A stretch of 64,000 nt of DNA. Source: Diphasiastrum complanatum (Eukaryota > Streptophyta > Lycopodiopsida > Lycopodiales > Lycopodiaceae). The stretch is from assembly GCA_029204225.1 (NCBI GenBank), contig CM055100.1, positions 49,835,083 to 49,899,082 on the forward strand. The letters run 5' to 3'. Shown piece by piece: positions 9,576-21,098 of this stretch. A program made the position numbers and the translations under genes. The notes beneath the pieces were generated by a model. It searched no databases. It was not told the DNA's origin and saw only the letters and a list, made by a program, of their open reading frames with translations. Within the stretch, counting starts at the first letter, position 1. Each line of letters starts with the position of its first letter.

Positions 9576-11029
9576 AAAACCCACTCCTAGTTCATAATTC
9601 ATCTAATTTTATTTCTTATTTTCTTGAGTTTTCTATTTTTCTAAGTCATCTTAATCCTTGGTTGACACATTATGCGATTGTCGTGTGATTGGTGATTAGT
9701 TAATCAAAAACATGAACTAACTTTTAGTACTTGTACCAGGTGTAAGAGGAAGTGCATGTTGTATACTAATTCCAATGACATTTTGTTTGTAAAATGTAGT
9801 TTTTGGGAGTTCATTGACAATCTCGAGTTTTTACTCTATTTGTGTAATGATTTTATGAAGGAGCATTATCTACTCTTTACTTGTACTAAAGGCCATACTC
9901 GTGTGAGGTCATATCTTCATGTTTTGATCCATTTTCATATCTTCATTTTTTGATCCATTTTTTATTGCTCTTGATTGAAATTGCCAATCTAGATCTAGTT
10001 TTGTAATAGATTGCTAATCAATCAATCAACCACCCTGACAATCAAGTAGAGGTTCATTTACAGCCCTTTTGACTATATTTTTAACACACTCATGCATCTA
10101 GAAGGGTTGTCACAGTTCGAATTAGAAAGCGTGGTTGCAGAAATGACAAAGCTGAAGCTTTCATACCTCTTTTATAGTCAATAGACATTTGATATGGAGT
10201 GAGTTAAAACGTTTATCAATAGACGGAAAAGAGTCTAATCGAGAGCTATGATATTGATATATGGGAATCAAAAAGTTGACAAGTGTGTATAGCAATAGGT
10301 GATTTGAGGGAGTGAGTACATAAATCTAAAATGTTTTATGAGAGTATCATCAAAATGGAGAGTAGAGTGCAATATTTTGTTGCCTTGTAGAGTTTGTACT
10401 AGTGAAATTCAATGGTAGAAAGTACTCGGTAGTCATCCAAAAGGATTTGTCTTAGGAAGAATCATTAAAACATTCACATTCGTCTGTTATTTATTTTCTC
10501 ATTGTGAGAAAGCAAAAAAAAACTGACTCAACTCGAGAAGTTCTCGGGTTACACATTTCACTATGAGGGAGAGAAAAAAAAAAACTCGCTCAATTTGAGA
10601 AGTTCTTGAGTTACACATTTTATTGACAATGTTTCTATCATTGGAAGTCACTCTTTAATATCCTATTTATAATCATTGGTTGAGATGTTATCTTTGCTTC
10701 TGGGCTCCCAAAGGCCTTTCAAAACTTAGGACAACAATCAAGATGAACGTGAGACGTGGAAAATCCATTTTGGAAGAATATAGAAATAAGTCCAAGACTG
10801 AATGCAAAGTTGGTGTTAACTCAAAAAAAACTATGCATTCTATTCCACCTTTTGTTAGCATTCCCAATAATATTCCATTAGCCTATAAATGTATCCTTCC
10901 TACTCCTAAAACCATGGTCATTGATTTAAGCTATTCTCACATTTTGAAAAATGGTGAGAAGAAATCAATTTTGGTCTCTCAAATCTCATCCACTACTAAT
11001 TTTTTTCTCTCGAAAAGTTAACCATAGAT
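9576..11029. other. unassigned AT-rich stretch
   Basis: No recognised gene. A 113-codon plus frame at 10680-11021 has no family features and unremarkable composition. A tandem duplication of about 60 bases (AAAAACT.CTCAA.T.GAGAAGTTCT.G.GTTACACATTT) lies at 10512-10622. Confidence 0.4.
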
Positions 11030-11525
11030 TAATGACTTTATACAAAGTACACATAAAAACTAGGTTTACAAAAGAAAAAGTTTCTCTGCCTCCTTACAGA
11101 GAAGCAGGGGGAAGATGATGTGATCACCATTTCCAAATTCCCTAGTATTTCTGTCTAACCAAATATTCCAAAGAGTAACAACTCTAATACACTGCCAAAA
11201 AGCATCGACGCCATCATCCTCAAATATGATATCGTTAAGCAGAAGATCAAACTGGCTGAATCTTTTAAATCTAACATGAAAGCGAGCAATGAAAAGGTCC
11301 AAACACCGTTCTCCACAGAGGGATATAGCAATGAAAAAACAAGTGAGATACATTCTCGTCTAGTGTTTTGCACTTGAACAGACATGCGATACATTGCCTC
11401 TATAATTCGCTTGAACTGGAAGAGAAAGCTAGATAATTCTAAGAGAGAAAATTCTAAATTTGCCCGACCTAATTTTATGAGTACGACAGAATCTTGCCTT
11501 CCAAAGACGAGAAGAGTGAGAGATA
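11030..11525 (-). pseudogene. LINE 3' end (zf-RVT region), split from 16635-18292
   Basis: Minus-strand frames give CGERCLDLFIARFHV and VTLWNIWLDRNTREF, the W.IW..RN motif after the zinc-binding reverse-transcriptase-associated domain of plant LINEs. It is the distal part of the LINE whose reverse transcriptase lies at 16635-18292. The two halves are separated exactly by the family A copia element with its AGATA target duplication. Several frame changes; no poly(A) tail is visible. Confidence 0.75.
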
Positions 11526-11791
11526 TGTTAGAATTAAGCAATTTTCACATCTATGTGGATCCACACGTGTGAGGACTTGTCCACACGTGTGAAATGACAC
11601 TTGTAATATTCAGATCCATTTTGATTAGCTTTCATTTGAGTCTAATATGACATCTCCTAAATTATAGGAGTTAGGTCCTAGATTGTAGGAATCTAGAAGG
11701 TCAACACAAACCACCAATGGATGATGTGGCAAACTTGATAGATCTTATCCAAAGTGGATATGGATAAGTACAATGAGTTGTCCCACACGTG
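11526..11791 (+). repeat. 5' LTR of family A, truncated
   Basis: Starts TGTTAGAATTAAG. It lacks a 22-base stretch after TTTTCACAT present in the 3' LTR (bounded by the short repeat ACAT) and everything after CCCACACGTG. The sequence then jumps to leader DNA (GGCATTGGCACTTCC) that lies beyond the primer site in the fragment at 1612-3099. Confidence 0.85.
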
Positions 11792-12006
11792 GAAGGCATT
11801 GGCACTTCCAAAAATCAAATCCAAGGTTCTAAGTGAATAGATTGTATAGAATACACTTTCTCAAATCGTTTTGAGTTCAAGATCATTATAGATCTTGCTT
11901 CTTGAGTCTAGTGAGATTCAAGAGAGTAGCATTTTAGCTAAATTCTGAGAAAGGAAGAAGGGAGAGCCTTTGAATAGTACATGTGTTGTACTTGTTACAA
12001 GATAGA

Positions 12007-13632
12007 ATGGGTTCAATTGGAGCCTATCTTCTTAAGACTAGTGAAAGGCTAAATTCTAATAATTATTCAACTTGGAAAGTAAAAATGGAGTCACTTTTTT
12101 GTGCTCCAAGATATGTTTGATCTTGTCATAGGAGAGGAAAAAGAACCTCAAGGAGGGCAAGATCAAGTGAGGTACAAAAAGAGAGCTAGACTAGCATTAC
12201 ATTGCTTAGTAATGAACTTCTAAAGGAAGTGGCATCTTGTACCTTGGCCAAGGAGGCATGGAACTACCTCAAAGGGATTTATGAATCCAAAAATACCTCT
12301 AGAGTGCTTATGATTAGAAACAAAGTTCTTCAAAGCATTAGAGAGAGTGATGAGAGTGCTCAAGAGTATGTCTTGAGAATAAAATTTCTCAACAAAGAAC
12401 TTTCCATCATTAGTGAGGGTATTCATGATGATGAACTTGTTCAAATCATTTTGAATGGTCTTGGAGATGGGTTCTCCAATCTTGTACAAAGCTTTGCTAT
12501 TCAAGATGCACTACCTTCCATTGACAAGCTCCATAGTGTGCTTGTGGCCGAGGAGAGTAGGACCCTTCATGTCAAGCAAAGGATTGGATCCTTAAAGTTG
12601 CATGATGGTGATGAGAAGGCCAACTTCTCAAGCAAGGGAAAGACAAAGTCAAAGAAGAAGATCCAACACAAGGAGACCAAGAATGATGATCAACCATCAA
12701 GCTCCAAAGGTGGAAAGAAGAACAGAGCCAAACTCAAGTTGAGAGGGCACTTTGCATCCGAGTGTTTCAAGAAGAAGAATGCACAAGGAGAGAGCAAACA
12801 AGGCAACCTCACTCTTGAGGAAGATGAGGATGAAGTGGATTCATCCTCGATGGCTTTTACATCAACATCAAAGAGCTACTCCAATGACACATGGTGGATT
12901 GATAGTGGGGCTAGTTCCCACATGACATTCCAAAAGAATTTTTTCTCAACTCTTGTACCTTTTGTAGGTTGTAAAAAGTCTATTCTAACATCAAGTGATC
13001 AAGAATGTAGAATAGATGGAGTGGGAACTATTCCCTTAAGTCTTGGATCCTCTAAAAGAGTAGATCTTGATAATGTACTCTATGTTCCTACACTCACTAA
13101 GAATTTGTTAAGTGTAGGACAATTGATGGATGATGGCTTAGATGTCCATTTTAAGCAAGGTGTTTGCTCCATAATGATGAATAATACTTGCATTGTAAAG
13201 GGATTCAAGCAAGGAAGGCTTTTTAAGCTTGATGCTAATTTTCTTCTTGGAAGTGTGAACATGGTAAAGGAGGAGCTCAATCAAGTGGATCTTTGGCATA
13301 AGAGGTTGGGCCACCCCAACTTCAAATCTATGGAGATGCTATGCACCAAGGATCTTGCTCTCAACCTTCCAAAGACACTCTTAAAGTGTGGAAAAAGTTG
13401 TGAAGCTTGTAGCCTCTCAAAGGCACACAAGCTATCTTTTGATCTCTCTTCCACTAGATCTACAAAAGCATTAGATCTTATTCATAGTGATGTGCACTTT
13501 TTTCTCAAGAATCTAATGGAGGTGCATCTATGCATGTATCTTTTATTGATGATTACTCTAGATACACTTGGATTGAACTTTTGGATTCCAAAAGTAAAGT
13601 GTTTGAAGCTTTTGTTAAGTTCAAAACTCTAG
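12007..13632 (+). pseudogene. copia family A gag-protease-integrase N-terminus, frameshifted
   Basis: Starts at ATG 12007 (MGSIGAYLLKTSERLN). A one-base gain near 12098 and a 13-base loss near 12205, relative to the copy at 1612-1937, break the start; the frame is then open from 12202 to 13632. Features in order: gag core AKEAWNYLKGIYES; a nucleocapsid remnant RGHFASECFKK, which has lost the first two cysteines of the CCHC knuckle; protease WWIDSGASSHM at about 12892 with an intact D-S-G; GAG-pre-integrase and HHCC region LWHKRLGHPN...CGKSCEACSL at 13291-13430. An extra T in a T-run near 13500 shifts the frame before the integrase core. Confidence 0.9.
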
Positions 13633-14300
13633 TTGAAAATCAACTTGATGCTAGAATTAAAGTATTGAGAAGTGATAATGGTGGAGAGTATATCTCCACC
13701 AAGATGATAGAGTTTTGTAAATCCAATGGCATTAAGAGAGAACTTACATGTACTTATAGTCCTCAACAAAATGGTATAGCCAAGAGGATGAATAGAACAC
13801 TATGTGAGTGTGCTAAGGCTTTAAGGTTAGATGCATCTCTACCTAAGTCCTTTTGGGGAGAGGCTATTATTTGTGCAACTTATTTGTGTAATAGATTGCC
13901 ATGTAAGCCCATTGGAGGCATAACATCTTATGAGGCTCTATTTAGTAAGAAGCCGAATCTTAAAGATCTAAGAATTTTCGGATCTGCTTGCTATGTTTTT
14001 CAAGCATTAGATACAAGAAAAAAGGATGATCCTACTTCTATTAAGGGGATCTTTGTTGGTTATGCTGAAAATAGCAAAGAATATAGAGTCCATAATCCAA
14101 TTACTAAGAAGATTTTAGTGAGTAGAGATGTTACTTTTGATGAAGGTAACTACTACAAGTTGAATGAGAAAGCTTCTAATCCATCTTATGTCAAAGATCT
14201 TGTAAGGTTTGAGGAGGAGCCTACATATGATCAAGATCTTGAAGCCATCTCAAGATCCGAGGACTCCAAGGAGATCTACAAGGAAGACCGAGCCCTCAAG
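13530..14300 (+). pseudogene. copia family A integrase core
   Basis: Reads VSFIDDYSRYTWI, LRSDNGGEYIS and SPQQNGIAKRMNRTL. The DD35E catalytic glutamate (NGIAERMNRT in the minus copy near 19600) is a lysine here. The C-terminal GKR-type region (FGSACYVFQ, GIFVGYAENSKEYRV) is present. A frameshift near 14245 separates it from the reverse transcriptase. Integrase would insert the cDNA; with the Glu lost this copy should be inactive. Confidence 0.9.
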
Positions 14301-14309
14301 GCTCACCTA

Positions 14310-15931
14310 TGTTGACAAAGGTGAACAAAGGGAAGATCTACATTCACTTACCTCTTACACTTTTCTAACTTCTATGTTTGATGAGCCAAGTTGCTTTGAA
14401 GAAGCTATGGAGTCACAAGAATGGAGGGATGCCATGCAAAAAGAGTATGATGCTCTTATGGAGAATCATACATGGAAGCTTGTGGATCTTCCTCAAGGAA
14501 GAAAGCCACTTGAGTGCAAATGGATCTATAGATTGAAGTACAATCAAGATGAGAGCATCAACAAACACAAGGCAAGGCTAGTGGCAAAGGGGTTCTTGCA
14601 AACCAAGGGAGTAGATTTTGATGAAACTTTTGCTCCTGTTGCTAAGCTAGTTTCCATAAGGTTAATTATTTCTCTTGCAACTACTCTCAATTGGCCTGTA
14701 TTTCAACTTGATGTGACTAATGCTTTTCTCAATGGATATTTGGAAGAGGAGATTTTCATGACACAACTTGAGGGCTTCATCAAAGAAGATCAAGAGAAAA
14801 AAGTGTGTTTGTTGCCTTTATGGGCTTAAGCAAACACCTAGAGCTTGGTACTCTAGGTTGAATACCTTCTTGAACTCTATTAAGTTTGTTGTAAGTTCTT
14901 ATGATCCTTCTTTGTACTTAAGATTTAATGATGGTAAAATCATCCTTCTCATTTTTTATGTTGATGATATTATCCTTAGTGGAAATGATCTTGATGGTAT
15001 ACAAAAAGTGAAAGTAGCATTGTTTAAGGAGTTTAAGATGGTGGATCTTGGTAATCTTCATTTCATATTAGGAATAGAAGTTTCAAGAGGCAAGGATTTG
15101 AGTTTTATTTGTCAATCCAAATATGCTTCTTCTATCTTAGAAAAGTTTGAAATGAAAGATTGTGAAGGAGCAAAATCTCCTATGGAGCAAAATGTAAAAG
15201 TTTTCAATAGTGATGATGAAGCATCCTTTGAGGACATCACACTATATAGGAGACTTGTAGGCTGCTTGATCTATCTTACTATAACTAGACCTGATCTAAG
15301 TTATAATGTAGGCAAACTAAGCCAATCTATGCAAAATCCATTGGTTTGTCATTGGAAAAATGCAAAAAGGGGGTTGAGGTACATCTCGGCCACCAAGAAC
15401 TTTGGCATTTTATATGATGGAACTAATCTTGCCTTAAGGGCATATTCGGATGCTGATTTTGCAGGTGATAAGGTGGATAGGAGGTTCACAAGTGCTTTTG
15501 TTACCTTCCTTAGCAATGGCATAGCGTCTTGGCTTTCCAAAAAGCAAGATACTATTTCTCTATCTTCAACTGAATTGGAATACAAGGCACTAACATCCAC
15601 AACAAAGGAGATCCTATGGTTGAAGAGGGTTTTGGTGGAATTGCAAGTCATGGAGGTTGAGGAGCAGCCAACAATATTTTATGACAACCAATCAAGCCAA
15701 GCATTAGCAACCAATCCCACATTCCATGCAAGGAGCAAGCACATAGAGATTGCTCACCATTTTGTGAGGGAAAAGGTTCAAGCAAAGGAGATCAAGCCAC
15801 ATCATGTGTCTTCTTCAGATTGCCTTGCTGATCTACTCACTAAAGCCTTGCCAAAGGCTTCATTTATCAAGTTAAGATCAGCCTTAGGAGTTGTAGATAG
15901 ATGTACTACAGTTGTATCATGTAAAAATTGA
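14310..15931 (+). pseudogene. copia family A reverse transcriptase and RNase H
   Basis: Reverse transcriptase blocks: EAMESQEWRDAMQKEYDAL, WKLVDLPQGRKPLECKW, FDETFAPVAKL, QLDVTNAFLNG, then a loss of about 8 bases near 14815 that shifts the frame before YGLKQTPRAWYSRL, then LIFYVDDIILSGND with intact YVDD at about 14955. RNase H follows: YSDADFAGD, SWLSKKQDTISLSSTELEYKAL, DNQSSQALATNP, HARSKHIEIAHHFVRE, CLADLLTKALP, ending at a stop at 15931. This second frame of 387 codons is intact. Confidence 0.93.
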
Positions 15932-15938
15932 GGAGGAG
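15927..15938 (+). other. polypurine tract of family A
   Basis: TTGAGGAGGAG directly before the 3' LTR start TGTTAG at 15939; it would prime plus-strand DNA synthesis. Confidence 0.85.
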
Positions 15939-16634
15939 TGTTAGAATTAAGAAATTTTCACATGGTTTTTGATGTATTTTGACATCTATGTGGATCCACA
16001 CGTGTGAGGACCTGTCCACACGTGTGAAATGACACTTGTAATATTCAGATCCATTTTGATTAGCTTTCATTAGAGTCTAATATGACATCTCCTAAATTAT
16101 AGGAGTTAGGTCCTATATTGTAGGAATCTAGAAGGTCAACTCAAACCACCAATGGATGATGTGGCAAACTTGATAGATCTTATCCAAAGTGGATATGGAT
16201 AAGTACAATGAGCTGTCCCACACGTGCTGGATGCAGCTTAGAGAAAAATTATGGTGATTTGGTACTTGATCCATGATGGATCCATTGTTGAGCTAATGAT
16301 GAGAAATCTTGGTTTGTGAAGCAATCTTTGTGTTTTGACTCTCTTAAGCACTTTCTTTGTGGATGAATGCTTAGTAAATGATAAATAAACTATTTCTCTG
16401 TTATCAGGCCGTATAGTAGTTGTACTTCACACGTCAGGCCGTATAGTAGCTGTACTTCACATGTGTGAAGTCGTGGATCATCATTTTTTATTGTTTTTGC
16501 TTGGAATCACAAAGATTGTCAAGTAGAAGCTAGATTTGGAAGCTAGTCTTGATATAGATCAAGATCCCAAGCTACCAATCACTCTTTGTGATCATTTGTA
16601 GATCAATTTCAGTCCTTTAACTCTGAAATTTGAA
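15939..16634 (+). repeat. 3' LTR of family A
   Basis: About 696 bases from TGTTAGAATT to GAAATTTGAA. The expected terminal CA appears to have lost its C compared with the copy at 2441. It carries two CACACGTGTG copies near the start, and near the end a tandem duplication of CAGGCCGTATAGTAG.TGTACTTCACA (about 16406-16465). The target duplication AGATA follows. Confidence 0.9.
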
Positions 16635-18292
16635 AGATATTCCACTTAGAGTTATATCAGGAGAAGGTAAAGAGGGGCTCTTCAGTAGCAGAGTAAATGG
16701 AAGAGTAGGTGATCTTACCAGTTTTGTCCATGGCTTTGAAGACCCAATTATTATCGTTATCAGAGGAGAGGGAAGTAGAAAGTCAACCAAGGTCACCATG
16801 CGAGAAAGCAAAGGATAAAAAATTGGTTTCACAAAGAGAAAGGCCAAGTTCAGATCTAAGTCGGGAGAGACTGGAAGAATAAATAAATTCCATGATATGC
16901 GCCTATGTGACAAGGCCTTTACGGGTAAGATTGAGACAAATCCTCCTTTCAATTAAGGCAAGAGGCTTAACATTGATAGTTATAGCTTTTGAAAACCATA
17001 ACTTGATTCAAGAGGCGAGATACAGTTACTGCCCGACCAACATGTCAGATCTCTCATGGAAAGAAGGACTCTAAGAACAGACTTGAATAACCGGGGGAGG
17101 GACAAGGAGAAGGAGAAAGAAGAACAGATAAAGTCAAAAAAGTATGACAGAGGGTTAGTCTCAGTGGCCGAGGGAAGATAAGGGAAGAGTCACCATCATA
17201 ATAGCCCAAGGTTGACGGGCAACAAAGTTTGAATGAATTCGTCTAAAAAGAAGAGAAAGAGAGGTAGTAGACGGGTCAAAAAGTCCTAGGCCACCTACCT
17301 TCTTGGGTGTCGTACAAATATCCCAATTCAACAAGCTAGGACCATTGTTCCAAAGGAACATTCTGAAGGATTTGGCAATAACAAGAGAATAGGAGGGGGG
17401 AAGAAACCAGATATAAAAAAAGTGCGTGAAGTATGAGGAGATAATGTATTTGAGAACAATGAGTCTGGCAGGAAAAGAGAAGTCAAACGAATTCCAAGCT
17501 AGAATTTAGGATCTAATTCTATTAATAATCCAATTAAATCGATCTTTGTTAGAAAGGGAAGTTCCCAGTGGAAACCCAAGATATTTGAAAATGGTGCCAT
17601 GCGGGAGGACTTTCAAACCAAGATCATGGCACCAGGCAGGAGAGGCATCGTGGGAAAGAACAATAAGTTCAGATTTCTTATGGTTGATCAAAGAGTCAAA
17701 GACAAGACAAAAATGTCATAACTCAAGGAAAAAAAGAGAAGCAGAAGGATGGTGGAGCTCAATGATGCAAGCCATTTCATCAGCAAAGAGTTGAGGGCCA
17801 ATAGGCGCATCGTGGATGATGAACGACCGAAAGGAGGGAAGGGCGTTAAGTTTAAGGAGATGGAAAATCAGAGGTTCAGTAGCAATGACAAAGAGATAGG
17901 GGGACAAAGAACAACCTTGTATGATACCCCAAGAAATAGGAAAAGAAGAGGAAAGAACTCCCTGAAACAGAATAGAAGAAGAGGAAGAGAAAAAAAGAGC
18001 ATTAATAAGCTTGATAAGAAGGTCAGGAAAACCAAAAGCAGAACAACAAGAGAGGAGGTACTTCCAATTAATGCGGTCAAAAGCTTTGTCAAAATCAATC
18101 TTAGCAATCAGAGTCGGTTAATTAAACCAAAGACAGGAGTTGATAGCAGACCACACATTCAGAATATTATCAAGAAGTGATCTGCCCTTAATAAGATCGG
18201 ATTGGCACTTGGAAAGATGAGAAGGAAGGAGTGGGGCCACCCTTCTAGCAATAGCTTTTGCCAAAATTTCATAGGAGATGCAAGTCTTCTAT
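16635..18292 (-). pseudogene. LINE reverse transcriptase region
   Basis: The minus strand holds one long, almost open frame from 18290 to about 17713. It reads KIDFDKAFDRINWKYLL, GIIQGCSLSPYLF (the QG..LSP block) and QLFADEMACI, where the catalytic FADD has become FADE. Further on come YLGFPLGTSLSNK, FLWNNG...WDICTTPKKVGGLGLFD. The frame has one stop near 18120 and more after 17500. Its 5' side is cut at 18292 by copia family A sequence, and its 3' part lies beyond the other copia element at 11030-11525. The FADE change and stops make it dead. Confidence 0.9.
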
Positions 18293-19906
18293 ATAGTGTG
18301 ATGTCCTCAAAGGATGCTTCATCATCACTATTAGAGACTTTCACATTTTGCTCCATAGGAATCTTTCATTTCAAACTTTTCTAAGATAGAAGCAGCATAT
18401 TTGGATTGATAATTAAAACTCAAATCTTTGCCTCTTGATACTTCTATTCCTAGTATGAAATGAAGATTACCAAGATCCACCATTTAAACTCTTTAGACAA
18501 TGCTATTTTCACTTCTTGTATACCATCATGATCATTTCCGCTAAGGATAATGTCATCTACATACGAATGAGAATGATGACTTTACCATCATTAAATCTTA
18601 AGTACAAAGAAGGATCATAAGAACTTATAGCAAAATTTATAGAGTTTAAGAAGGCATTCAACCTAGAGTACCAAAATTGCTTAAGCCCATAAAGGCTTCT
18701 TAGCAACAAACACACTTTTTCATCTTGATCTTCTTTGATGAAGCCCTCCGGTTGCCTCATGAAAATCTCCTCTTTCAAATAGCCATTGAGAAATGCATTA
18801 GTCACATCAAGTTGACATAGAGGCCAATTGAAAGTAGTTGCAAGAGAAATGATCAACCTTATAGAAACTAGTTTAGCAACAGGAGCAAAAGTTTCATCAA
18901 AGTCTACTCCCTTGGTTTGCAAGAACCCCTTTGCCACTAGCATTGCCTTGTATTTGTTGATGCTCCTATCTTGGTTGTACTTCAATCCATAGATACATTT
19001 GCACTCAAGTGGTTTTCTTCCATGAGGAAGATCCACAAGCTTCCATGTATGATTCTCCATAAGAGCATCATACTCCTTTTGCATGGCATCCCTCCATTCT
19101 TGTGACTCCATAGCCTCTTCAAAGCAACTCGGCTCATCAAACATAGATGTTAGAAAAGTATAAGAGGTAAGTGAATGAAGATCTTCCCTTTGTTCACCTT
19201 TGTCAACATAGGTGAGCCTTGATGGCTCGGCCTTCCTTCTTGTAGGCCTTCTTGGAGTTCTTGGGTGTTGAGGTGGATCCTCAAGATCTTGATCACATGT
19301 AGGCTCCTCCTCAAATCTTGCAAGATCCTTGACATAAGATGGATTAGAAGCACTTTCATTCAACTTGTAGTAGTTACTTTCATCAAATGTAACATCTCTA
19401 CTCACTAAAATCTTTTTAGTGATAGGATTATAGACTCTATATCCTTTGCTATTTTCAGCATAACCAACAAAAATTCCTTGTATGGATGTAGGATCATTCT
19501 TCTTTCTTGTATCTAATGCTTGAAAAGCATAGCAAGTAGATCCAAAGATTCCAAAGCCTTTGCACACTCACAAAGAGTTCTATTCATTCTCTCGACTATA
19601 CCATTTTGTTGAGGACTATAAGTACATGTAAGCTCTCTTTTAATATAATTGGATTTACAAAACTCTATCATCCTAGTAGAGATATACTCTCCACCATTAT
19701 CACTCCTCAATACTTTTACTTTAGCTTCAAGTTGATTCTCAACTAGAGTTTTGAACTTTACAAAAGACTCAAACACTTTACTCTTGGAATCCAAAAGTTC
19801 AATTTAAGTGTATCTAGAGTAATCATCAATTAATTGTCCTCAAGACATACTCTTGAGCACTCTCACCATTACCTCTAATGCTTTGTAGAACTCTATTCCT
19901 TAGCAT
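18292..19906 (-). mobile_element. internal fragment of copia family A (minus)
   Basis: Minus-strand family A pol without LTRs. It runs from a scrap of gag (19906-19840) joined straight to the integrase DDYSRY region, through integrase with intact NGIVERMNRTL, a deletion of about 50 residues after CECAKAL, reverse transcriptase (FDETFAPVAKL, QLDVTNAFLNG, YGLKQ), a damaged YVDD at about 18560, to SFEDITLYRRL. There it switches to LINE sequence at 18292. Two internal deletions and two abrupt ends show a rearranged copy. Confidence 0.88.
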
Positions 19907-20141
19907 GTATGTGGCTGATCTGAGTGTCCTTGATGCTGAGGGTAATCATGGCAAATGCTTTGCCATCTCTCAGTCGCCACTTGGTGATGACGGCTGCATC
20001 ACCTTCTAGTTTGAGTTCTGTGCCATCAACGATGTCCCACAGTTCTTTGGCTAGAAGTATAACCTTCATCTTGAATTTCCAAAGATGGTAGTTATCTCCA
20101 TCGAGTTTGTCAATGAGAGATAAACTAGATGATGGATCCAT
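19907..20141 (-). pseudogene. Ty1/copia family B gag N-terminus
   Basis: MDPSSSLSLIDKLDGDNYHL, WKFKMKVILLAKELWDIVDG and GKAFAMITLSIKDTQISHI are the usual first blocks of a copia gag, but of a different family from the A sequence that follows at 19906. The join lies after SHIHA, so gag B was fused to gag A by recombination or insertion. The fused frame stops at once. Confidence 0.88.
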
Positions 20142-20270
20142 TCTGGTTGAACGAGATCGTTGGTAGAAACCATGATTGTCGGAATACTGTTGTCTGCGCG
20201 TTTGCTAGAAAGACGTCTTGATAGAAACAAGACTGATAATCCGCTGTAAAAATACAGATTACTGAAATGC

Positions 20271-20284
20271 CTGCTCTGATACCA
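20271..20284 (-). other. primer binding site of copia family B
   Basis: On the minus strand the LTR end ACGACA is followed by TGGTATCAGAGCAG, the standard initiator-tRNA-Met primer site. Confidence 0.9.
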
Positions 20285-21098
20285 TGTCGTAAAAACGATG
20301 GTCGTGAGCGCAGCGGAGGCTCGGTTGCTCAGAGCATAGGCGTGTAAGAATGGAGATGCAACGGTTAGCAGCAAAAATATTCAAGTAGAAGAATTCATAC
20401 AGCAAATGAACGACTCAGTAGTGAGACAAAAATTGCACTCTGATAAATATCAATAGTGAGTACAATGGCTTGAAATAATAAGTTCAGCTTGCTGAGCGTG
20501 ATAACACTGGCTACATGTAACTCTGATTGAAAGAGAATTTTTCAAAAATTAACACTTACATAGCTTGATTCAGCTAATATAGAGATTTACAAGAGTGAAA
20601 ATATCTTACAAGCCTTTAAGGCTATTTATGCCAGTCTTTCATACGTGCAAAAGTTGGTAATCGTCAACTGCCTTTGGGATATTTGTTTGTCTAGTTGTTT
20701 TTAGGATTACTCATAAGTTGGCGAAGTCGGTCTGCCAAAAATACGAGAAAAACAAAAAAAAGACAAAAGTGCCTTAAAAAATGATTTTTAAGATATTCTG
20801 GTCACTTGGCCAGTGTGTCGCATTTTTTGCTAAGGAGCGAAAAAGGCAAAAAAGGCGAAGGTGACTTAATATGATTTCTAAGGTATTTTGGCCACTTGGC
20901 CAGTGTGTCGCATTTTTCAATAAGGAGCGAAAAAGACGAAAAAGACGAAGGTGCCTTGAAAAATGATTTCTAAGTCAGAGAAAATCTCAAAGGGAAAAAA
21001 AAATGTGAAGGCCTAAAAAATATGCTGTCGGCCTTCGATTTTTCAGGATGCTCATTACTTGAACGATTTGTTTAAGACTGAGCATAAGAAATCTAACA
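20285..21098 (-). repeat. LTR of copia family B
   Basis: 814 bases, minus-strand TGTTAGATTTC...ACGACA. It contains a tandem duplication of about 100 bases around CACTTGGCCAGTGTGTCGCA (at about 20803 and 20890), placed like U3 enhancer repeats. A polypurine-like stretch (AAAGTGAAGGAGGAAGCAG) precedes it at 21099-21117, so this LTR has internal element sequence on both sides. Confidence 0.85.

Larger units (their letters stand above)
11526..16634 (+). mobile_element. Ty1/copia family A element, nearly full length
   Basis: A 5.1-kb element with two LTRs, gag-pol in copia order (gag, protease, integrase, reverse transcriptase, RNase H), a polypurine tract and a 5-bp target duplication AGATA (11521-11525 and 16635-16639). 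It landed in a minus-strand LINE. The 5' LTR is cut at about 11791 and joined to the leader, which removes the LTR 3' part and the primer binding site. The shared parts of the two LTRs differ at only a few positions in about 240 bases by eye, so the insertion is fairly young. The polyprotein has at least five frame breaks. Confidence 0.92.

Noticed and set aside
10680-11021. 113-codon plus-strand frame
   Set aside because: No recognisable domain; isolated in an AT-rich tract next to a LINE 3' end. Left as unassigned.
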